Shown one piece after another: positions 6,589 through 10,598 of a stretch of 10,598 bases of DNA (its first letter is position 1; every line of letters starts with the position of its first letter). Source of the stretch: Bacillota bacterium (GTDB taxonomy: Bacteria > Bacillota > Clostridia > Acetivibrionales > DTU013); the NCBI GenBank assembly GCA_023435805.1, contig JAEZMC010000406.1, positions 1 through 10,598 on the forward strand. Direction: 5' to 3'. Under the pieces are notes generated by a model. The model had not been told where the DNA came from. It searched no databases and worked only from the letters and a program-made list of their open reading frames with translations. The translations under genes were made by a program, and so were the position numbers.

Positions 6589-8085
6589 TTGGGCAATGAA
6601 ATAATTGTTGATATCGGAACGGCAGAAAACAGAGTTGCACTGCTGGAGGACAGGGAGCTTGCTGAAATTTATATCGAGCGGCCCTGCTCCGAGAGGATCG
6701 TGGGCAACATTTACAGGGGAAAGGTCAGCAGCGTGCTGCCCGGCATGCAGGCAGCCTTTATAGATATCGGCTGCGATAGGAACGCTTTCCTTTATGCCGG
6801 TGATGTCATAGCAAAAAAGGAATACTCCGAGGATGAAGAGGATGTAATACAGGATGTCAAAGGCTGCAATATACGCGATCTGCTCAGACCCGGACAGGAG
6901 CTTACTGTTCAGGTCATCAAGGAGCCGATCGGCTCGAAAGGCCCAAGAGTCACCACCAATATTACATTGCCCGGCAGGCAGCTGGTGCTGCTGCCCGGTG
7001 CGGATTACACAGGAGTTTCCAGACGGATCGAGAATGAAAACGAGAGGGCGAAACTGAAAAAAATCGCTGAAAAGCTGAAGCCCAAAGGAATGGGCCTCAT
7101 TGTAAGGACAGCTTCGGAAGGTAACGGGGAGGACGATTTTGCCCATGACCTGAGCTTTCTTCTGAAGCTGTGGGAAAGCATCCGGCAGAAGGAGCACAGC
7201 GGGCCGGTACCGCGCTGTATCCACAAGGATTTGAGCCTTGTATACAGGACGGTTCGCGATCTTTTTACGATGGACATCGACAAGTTTATCATCAATGACA
7301 GAAGCCAGTATGCCAAGGTGCTCGAGCTCGTGGATATGATCTCTCCCGCCTTGAAATACCGGGTGGAATATTTCAGCAAAAATTATGATATGTTCGAGTA
7401 CTACCAGCTCGAGTCGAAAATAACCAGAGCGCTGTCCAGAAAAGTCTGGCTCAAGTGCGGCGGTTATCTGGTGATCGACAAAACGGAAGCGCTGACCGTG
7501 ATTGATGTGAACACCGGTAAATATGTGGGTGGAAGCAATCTGGAGGACACTGTCCTGAAGACGAATCTGGATGCGGCCCGGGAGCTGGCCAGGCAGATAC
7601 GGCTGAGAGATATCGGAGGGATCATCATCATTGATTTTATTGATATGCATGAGCACGAACACCAGCAGATGGTGCTTGATGCCCTCAAGCAGGCGCTCAG
7701 GAAGGATCGGACGAAAACTACGGTGATAGGCATGACCGGTCTTGGCCTGATTGAAATGACCAGAAAAAAGGTCAGGCAGGAATTGTCCAGCGTTATGCAT
7801 ACGGATTGTCCGTACTGCGACGGGTCAGGCAAGATACTGTCGCCTGAGGCCATGGCAAGAAATGTGGAAAAGGAAATCGGCAGATATTTCAGTCAGACGG
7901 TTTCAAACGCCGTCCAGGTGGAGGTACACCCCTCCGTCGCCGACGTGCTGAAGGCTGATCTGAACGGCAATTTTTCCAAGCTTCAGGAAACCTATGGCAA
8001 GAGAATCATATTCAAGGCTTCTGAAGAAATGAAGCATGAAGAAATAAAAATTCGAGACGTTGACATCAGTACGCTTGTGTGTTAG
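6589..8085 (+). CDS. rng: Ribonuclease G (RNase E/G family endoribonuclease)
   Basis: The 498-aa product matches RNase G length (about 490 aa) and lacks the long C-terminal scaffold of RNase E. The start is TTG 6589, giving MGNEIIVDIGTAENRVALLED. An S1 RNA-binding domain spans about residues 37-125, opening with IVGNIYRGKV. The DNase I-like catalytic core carries Asp306 (VIDVNTGKYVG) and Asp349 (IIIIDFIDM), equivalent to the Mg2+-binding aspartates 303 and 346 of E. coli RNase E. The zinc-link motif is Cys407-Pro-Tyr-Cys410 (DCPYCDGSG), which joins subunits in this family. The enzyme cuts single-stranded AU-rich RNA near monophosphorylated 5' ends and trims rRNA, including the 16S 5' end in E. 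coli. It sits 17 nt behind the DUF2344 gene. Its last codons contain the promoter of the following ribosomal operon. Confidence 0.95.
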   Translation: MGNEIIVDIGTAENRVALLEDRELAEIYIERPCSERIVGNIYRGKVSSVLPGMQAAFIDIGCDRNAFLYAGDVIAKKEYSEDEEDVIQDVKGCNIRDLLRPGQELTVQVIKEPIGSKGPRVTTNITLPGRQLVLLPGADYTGVSRRIENENERAKLKKIAEKLKPKGMGLIVRTASEGNGEDDFAHDLSFLLKLWESIRQKEHSGPVPRCIHKDLSLVYRTVRDLFTMDIDKFIINDRSQYAKVLELVDMISPALKYRVEYFSKNYDMFEYYQLESKITRALSRKVWLKCGGYLVIDKTEALTVIDVNTGKYVGGSNLEDTVLKTNLDAARELARQIRLRDIGGIIIIDFIDMHEHEHQQMVLDALKQALRKDRTKTTVIGMTGLGLIEMTRKKVRQELSSVMHTDCPYCDGSGKILSPEAMARNVEKEIGRYFSQTVSNAVQVEVHPSVADVLKADLNGNFSKLQETYGKRIIFKASEEMKHEEIKIRDVDISTLVC

Positions 8086-8088
8086 AAT
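8060..8088 (+). promoter_or_regulatory. Near-consensus sigma-A promoter of rplU, inside the rng 3' end
   Basis: A perfect -35 TTGACA (8060-8065), a 17-bp spacer and -10 TAGAAT (8083-8088, one mismatch) are present. The -10 begins at the TAG stop codon of rng. Transcription would start near 8095, giving a leader of about 84 nt before rplU. Its strength fits ribosomal protein genes that need more expression than rng. Confidence 0.75.
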
Positions 8089-8094
8089 GTTTCG

Positions 8095-8178
8095 GTAACC
8101 GCTCGGCCATGGCCCCAAAATGCGACAACAGTTGCTGCCATAACGGTCCGGCGAGTCTGTAAACAGGAGGTATGGACC
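8095..8178 (+). ncRNA. L21-type ribosomal leader (autoregulatory 5' UTR)
   Basis: The untranslated stretch between the promoter and rplU has visible structure. GCGAC (8122-8126) and GTTGC (8131-8135) form a small hairpin with an AACA loop. The self-complementary GGCCATGGCC lies at 8105-8114. CTCG near 8102 can close against GGCGAG near 8152. Low-GC Gram-positive bacteria have a known L21 leader at this position (Rfam L21_leader), thought to bind L21 and repress the operon. I assign it from position, size and pairing; a covariance-model match was not run. The Shine-Dalgarno AGGAGG lies at 8165-8170. Confidence 0.6.
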
Positions 8179-8490
8179 ATGTACGCTGTAATAGAAACAG
8201 GTGGAAAGCAGTATAAGGTACAAGAAGGCGATGTTATTTTCATAGAGAAACTGGATGCTGAAGACGGCGCAGCAATAACCTTTGACAAGGTTCTGGCAGT
8301 TTCCAGCGAAGGCAACGTGACTTTCGGCAAACCGCTGGTGGCCAATGCAAGTGTAGCTGCAAAGGTGCTGGGGCAAGGCAAGGACAAAAAGATCATCGTT
8401 TTCAAGTACAAGGCGAAGAAGGGCTACAGAAACAAGACCGGACACAGACAGCCCTACACCAAAGTGCAGATAGACAAGATCAGTGTTTAA
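8179..8490 (+). CDS. rplU: 50S ribosomal protein L21
   Basis: The 103-aa product has the normal length for L21. It opens with MYAVIETGGKQYKV, the universal L21 start. It ends with the L21 signature region, where VFKYKAKKGYRNKTGHRQPYT binds 23S rRNA. AGGAGG stands 8 nt before the ATG. L21 is a 50S subunit protein that contacts 23S rRNA domain II and L20. The gene is first in the rplU-prp-rpmA operon, behind its own strong promoter and leader. The Prp gene follows after 15 nt. Confidence 0.98.
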   Translation: MYAVIETGGKQYKVQEGDVIFIEKLDAEDGAAITFDKVLAVSSEGNVTFGKPLVANASVAAKVLGQGKDKKIIVFKYKAKKGYRNKTGHRQPYTKVQIDKISV

Positions 8491-8505
8491 TACAGGGTCT
8501 GTAAC

Positions 8506-8838
8506 ATGATCAACGTAGTTATAACAAGGGATTGTTCGGGTTCTATCAAGGTTTTGAGTGTAAACGGGCATGCAGGATATGCCGAAGAAGGGCAGGACAT
8601 CATTTGCTCAGCGGTATCGGTGACAGCCTATACGGCAGCCGGTGCGCTTGAAGATCTGGCAGGCTTGAAAAACTGCTATATCGAGAAAGACGGGCACTTG
8701 ACGATACGCTTGCCGGAGGAAATGACAGCAGAGCAGAAAACAACAGCCGGCATTATACTCGAGACTACTGCAATAGGCTTTAAGCAGATAGAACTATCAT
8801 ATGGAAAGTATGTATCGGTAATAGAAGAGGAGGTGTAA
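8506..8838 (+). CDS. prp: Ribosomal-processing cysteine protease Prp (YsxB)
   Basis: The 110-aa protein is of the YsxB/Prp family. The catalytic dyad is visible as His22 in NGHAGYAEEGQD and Cys34 in DIICSAVSVTAY, the same positions as in Staphylococcus aureus Prp. Prp cuts the N-terminal extension of ribosomal protein L27 in Firmicutes and related groups so that L27 can reach the peptidyl transferase centre. The target is encoded directly downstream, with the extension present. The start ATG 8506 has a modest AGGG 8 nt upstream, weaker than the sites of L21 and L27, which fits a low-copy enzyme between two abundant ribosomal proteins. Its last codons contain the L27 Shine-Dalgarno. Confidence 0.95.
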   Translation: MINVVITRDCSGSIKVLSVNGHAGYAEEGQDIICSAVSVTAYTAAGALEDLAGLKNCYIEKDGHLTIRLPEEMTAEQKTTAGIILETTAIGFKQIELSYGKYVSVIEEEV

Positions 8839-8842
8839 TCCG

Positions 8843-9121
8843 ATGATTAAAATTAATCTCCAGCTGTTTGCTCACAAGAAGGGAGTCGGCAGCTCCAGAA
8901 ACGGCCGTGACAGCGCGGCGCAAAGACTCGGTGTCAAAAGGGCTGACGGACAGTATGTTCTGGCCGGCAACATTCTGGTAAGACAAAGAGGTACAAAGAT
9001 TCATCCGGGTGAGAATGTAGGAAAAGGCAAGGATGACACCCTTTTTGCTCTGGCAGAAGGCAAGGTTAAGTTTGAAAGATTGGGCAAGGACAAAAAGCAG
9101 GTCAGTATAGTAACAGTCTAA
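8843..9121 (+). CDS. rpmA: 50S ribosomal protein L27 with cleavable N-terminal extension
   Basis: The 92-aa precursor starts MIKINLQLFAHKKG. The first nine residues (ending LQLF) match the Firmicutes extension that Prp removes, with the expected cut between Phe9 and Ala10, leaving AHKKGVGSSRNGRDS as the mature N-terminus. The L27 signature GNILVRQRGTKIHPG is intact. L27 lies at the peptidyl transferase centre of the 50S subunit, and its mature N-terminus contacts tRNA. ATG 8843 lies 4 nt after the Prp stop, and AGGAGG (8828-8833) lies within the prp gene, so translation is probably coupled. A strong terminator follows 15 nt after the stop. Confidence 0.97.
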   Translation: MIKINLQLFAHKKGVGSSRNGRDSAAQRLGVKRADGQYVLAGNILVRQRGTKIHPGENVGKGKDDTLFALAEGKVKFERLGKDKKQVSIVTV

Positions 9122-9136
9122 TAAGTAAAAAATAAG

Positions 9137-9164
9137 TCCCGGCACAGCAAGCCGGGATTTTTTT
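9137..9164 (+). terminator. Intrinsic terminator of the rplU-prp-rpmA operon
   Basis: A perfect 7-bp stem, TCCCGGC (9137-9143) and GCCGGGA (9151-9157), encloses a 7-nt loop and is followed by seven T residues. An A-run (9127-9132) upstream would also give a T-run on the other strand, so it could work both ways, though no - strand gene is seen nearby. Confidence 0.92.
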
Positions 9165-9190
9165 ACTATTTTGTAACAGATATATTATTG
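9158..9190 (+). promoter_or_regulatory. Weak candidate promoter for obgE
   Basis: TATATT (9181-9186) and the overlapping TATTAT (9183-9188) are possible -10 elements. The -35 would fall in the T-run of the terminator and is poor. The terminator upstream implies that obgE needs either read-through or a promoter of its own, and this AT-rich stretch is the only room for one. Confidence 0.3.
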
Positions 9191-9216
9191 ACGTTTGAGG
9201 GCAAGGGAGTATTTCA

Positions 9217-10491
9217 ATGTTCATAGACCGCGCAAAAATACATATAAAAGCCGGAGACGGCGGTAACGGAAAAGTGTCGTTCCACAGGGAAAAATACGTG
9301 TCTGCGGGCGGACCCGACGGGGGTGACGGCGGTAAGGGCGGCGATGTTGTCTTTATCGTGGATGAAGGCCTCAGGACCCTGATCGATTTCAAATACAAGC
9401 GGAAATATGCTGCCGAGCCCGGTGAAAATGGCGGGGCTGCGAATCGTTCGGGCAAAAGCGGCAAGGAGCTGGTGATCAAGGTGCCTCCCGGAACACTTGT
9501 CAGAGATGAAGCAACGGGGCGCATACTGGCAGATATGACAAAGACAGGCCAACGTGTGGTTATTGCCAGGGGAGGAAGGGGCGGAAAGGGAAACCAGCAT
9601 TTTGCCACTTCCACCAGGCAGGTGCCAAGTTTTGCACGAGCCGGAGACCTCGGCGAGGAATACCGCGTGGAATTGGAACTGAAGCTTATAGCGGACGCAG
9701 GCCTGGTCGGATTCCCCAATGCAGGCAAATCCACCATCCTTTCGATGGTAACGGCTGCCAATCCGAAGATCGCGGACTATCCCTTTACCACGCTGGAGCC
9801 GAACCTGGGCGTTGTCAGCATGGAGCAGGGCAGCAGCTTTGTGCTTGCCGATATACCCGGGCTGATTGAAGGGGCGCATGAAGGTGTAGGGTTGGGGTTT
9901 GAGTTCCTGAGGCATGTAGAAAGAACCAGACTGCTGATCCATGTAGTGGACGTGGCTGCTGTGGATGGAAGAGACCCGTTGAGCGACTTTGAAACAATCA
10001 ATGCCGAGCTCAGGAAGTACAACCCGAAGCTAGCGGAAAGGCCACAGGTGATTGCGGCCAACAAGGTGGATCTGCCCGAGGGCAGGGAAAATCTGGAGAG
10101 CTTCCGCGAAGCGATTGAGGCAAAAGGCTACAGGATGTTTCCGGTTTCGGCTGCCACCAACAGCGGGATAAAGGAACTGATGTACTATGTGGCGTCTCAG
10201 CTTGCCGAGCTTCCCGAGACCGGGCTCACAGAGGAGGAAGGGGCTGAAGCCGTGTACACGGCGGCAGAGGAAGAACCGTTCACGGTACGCAAGGAAGGGA
10301 ACACTTATATTGTCGAAGGCAATTGGGTGAGAAAGGTGGTAGGCTCCACTAATTTTGGGATATATGAGTCGCTGCAGTACTTCCAGCGCTCGCTGAAGAC
10401 AAAGGGCGTTATTGACGCATTGGAAAAGCTGGGAATCAACGAGGGCGACACAGTGAAAATATATGATATCGAGTTTGAATACGTGAGGTAA
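9217..10491 (+). CDS. obgE: Ribosome assembly GTPase ObgE/CgtA
   Basis: The 424-aa product has all three Obg parts. Residues 1 to about 157 form the glycine-rich Obg fold (FIDRAKIHIKAGDGGNGKVSF, then several GGDGGKGG-type stretches). The GTPase domain has the P-loop GFPNAGKST (165-173), switch II DIPGLIEGA (212-220), NKVD (282-285) for guanine recognition and a SAA motif. The C-terminal OCT domain covers about 355-424. Obg binds late 50S assembly intermediates and responds to GTP and ppGpp. In Bacillus it is essential and tied to the general stress response and sporulation. AAGGGAG lies 7 nt before the ATG. It is separated from rpmA by a terminator, and yhbY follows 60 nt on. Confidence 0.98.
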   Translation: MFIDRAKIHIKAGDGGNGKVSFHREKYVSAGGPDGGDGGKGGDVVFIVDEGLRTLIDFKYKRKYAAEPGENGGAANRSGKSGKELVIKVPPGTLVRDEATGRILADMTKTGQRVVIARGGRGGKGNQHFATSTRQVPSFARAGDLGEEYRVELELKLIADAGLVGFPNAGKSTILSMVTAANPKIADYPFTTLEPNLGVVSMEQGSSFVLADIPGLIEGAHEGVGLGFEFLRHVERTRLLIHVVDVAAVDGRDPLSDFETINAELRKYNPKLAERPQVIAANKVDLPEGRENLESFREAIEAKGYRMFPVSAATNSGIKELMYYVASQLAELPETGLTEEEGAEAVYTAAEEEPFTVRKEGNTYIVEGNWVRKVVGSTNFGIYESLQYFQRSLKTKGVIDALEKLGINEGDTVKIYDIEFEYVR

Positions 10492-10551
10492 AGTGCCGTT
10501 GTGCGGCAGCAAAGGAAGCATTTGCAGCCCGCCGGACACATGGAGGAAAAT

Positions 10552-10598
10552 ATGCTTACAAGCAAGCAAAGAAGCTATCTCAGAAGCCTGGCCAATAC
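10552..10598 (+). CDS. yhbY: YhbY-family RNA-binding protein, 3' truncated by window end
   Basis: Only the first 15 codons are visible: MLTSKQRSYLRSLAN. They match the start of YhbY/CRS1-YhbY (CRM) domain proteins, small (about 100 aa) RNA-binding proteins associated with 50S precursors. GGAGG (10542-10546) lies 5 nt before ATG 10552. An in-frame ATG at 10540 would add four residues but overlaps this site. The position directly behind obgE is the usual one in Clostridia and Bacilli. Confidence 0.8.
   Translation, partial: MLTSKQRSYLRSLAN

Noticed and set aside
6550..7800. 416-codon - strand frame opposite rng, and similar long frames opposite the radical SAM gene (4864-5850) and obgE (9214-9942)
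   Set aside because: All are shadows of strongly conserved + strand genes and carry no recognisable motifs of their own.
9188..9193. TTGACG as a -35 element for obgE
   Set aside because: A -10 at the proper distance would fall at about 9211, on top of the start codon region, and the sequence there (ATTTCA) does not fit.
10495..10507. GCCG/CGGC hairpin between obgE and yhbY as a terminator
   Set aside because: It has a four-pair stem without a T-run; the two genes are more likely co-transcribed.

Overview
The window looks like a chromosomal segment from a Gram-positive, clostridial-type (class Clostridia) bacterium. The evidence is strong GGAGG-type ribosome binding sites, frequent GTG and TTG starts, a ribosomal protein L27 with the Firmicutes-type cleavable N-terminal extension next to its Prp protease gene, and the conserved order RNase G - L21 - Prp - L27 - ObgE - YhbY. 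All recognisable genes lie on the + strand. I cannot name a genus from this sequence alone.

Left part (1-3709): three loosely linked genes. The first is the 3' part of a YeiH/UPF0324-family membrane protein (putative anion exporter). The second is a major facilitator superfamily (MFS) transporter of unknown substrate. The third is a PdxA-family dehydrogenase that resembles the PdxA2 branch (4-phospho-threonate/erythronate type) more than the vitamin B6 enzyme. Between the MFS gene and pdxA lies a 288-bp non-coding stretch with a tandem repeat, in which CGGA cores recur every 10 or 15 bp. It is followed by a phased A-tract array just before the pdxA ribosome binding site.

Middle part (3710-8085): a 218-bp gap with a good candidate promoter, then a tight three-gene unit. 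It comprises a B12-fold radical SAM protein (TIGR03960-like), its partner DUF2344 protein (TIGR03936-like, 8-nt overlap) and ribonuclease G (17 nt further on). The first two genes have no function I know of. Their coupling to RNase G and to the ribosomal genes behind it suggests a role in RNA or ribosome maturation.

Right part (8060-10598): a near-consensus sigma-A promoter sits inside the last codons of the RNase G gene. It drives a structured L21-type leader followed by rplU (L21), prp/ysxB (protease that matures L27) and rpmA (L27 with the cleavable extension). A strong intrinsic terminator ends this unit. The ribosome-assembly GTPase obgE follows, and the window ends 47 bases into a yhbY-like RNA-binding protein gene. 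This half is a classic ribosome biogenesis cluster: 50S proteins, their processing protease, an rRNA-processing nuclease, a 50S assembly GTPase and a 50S-associated RNA-binding protein.
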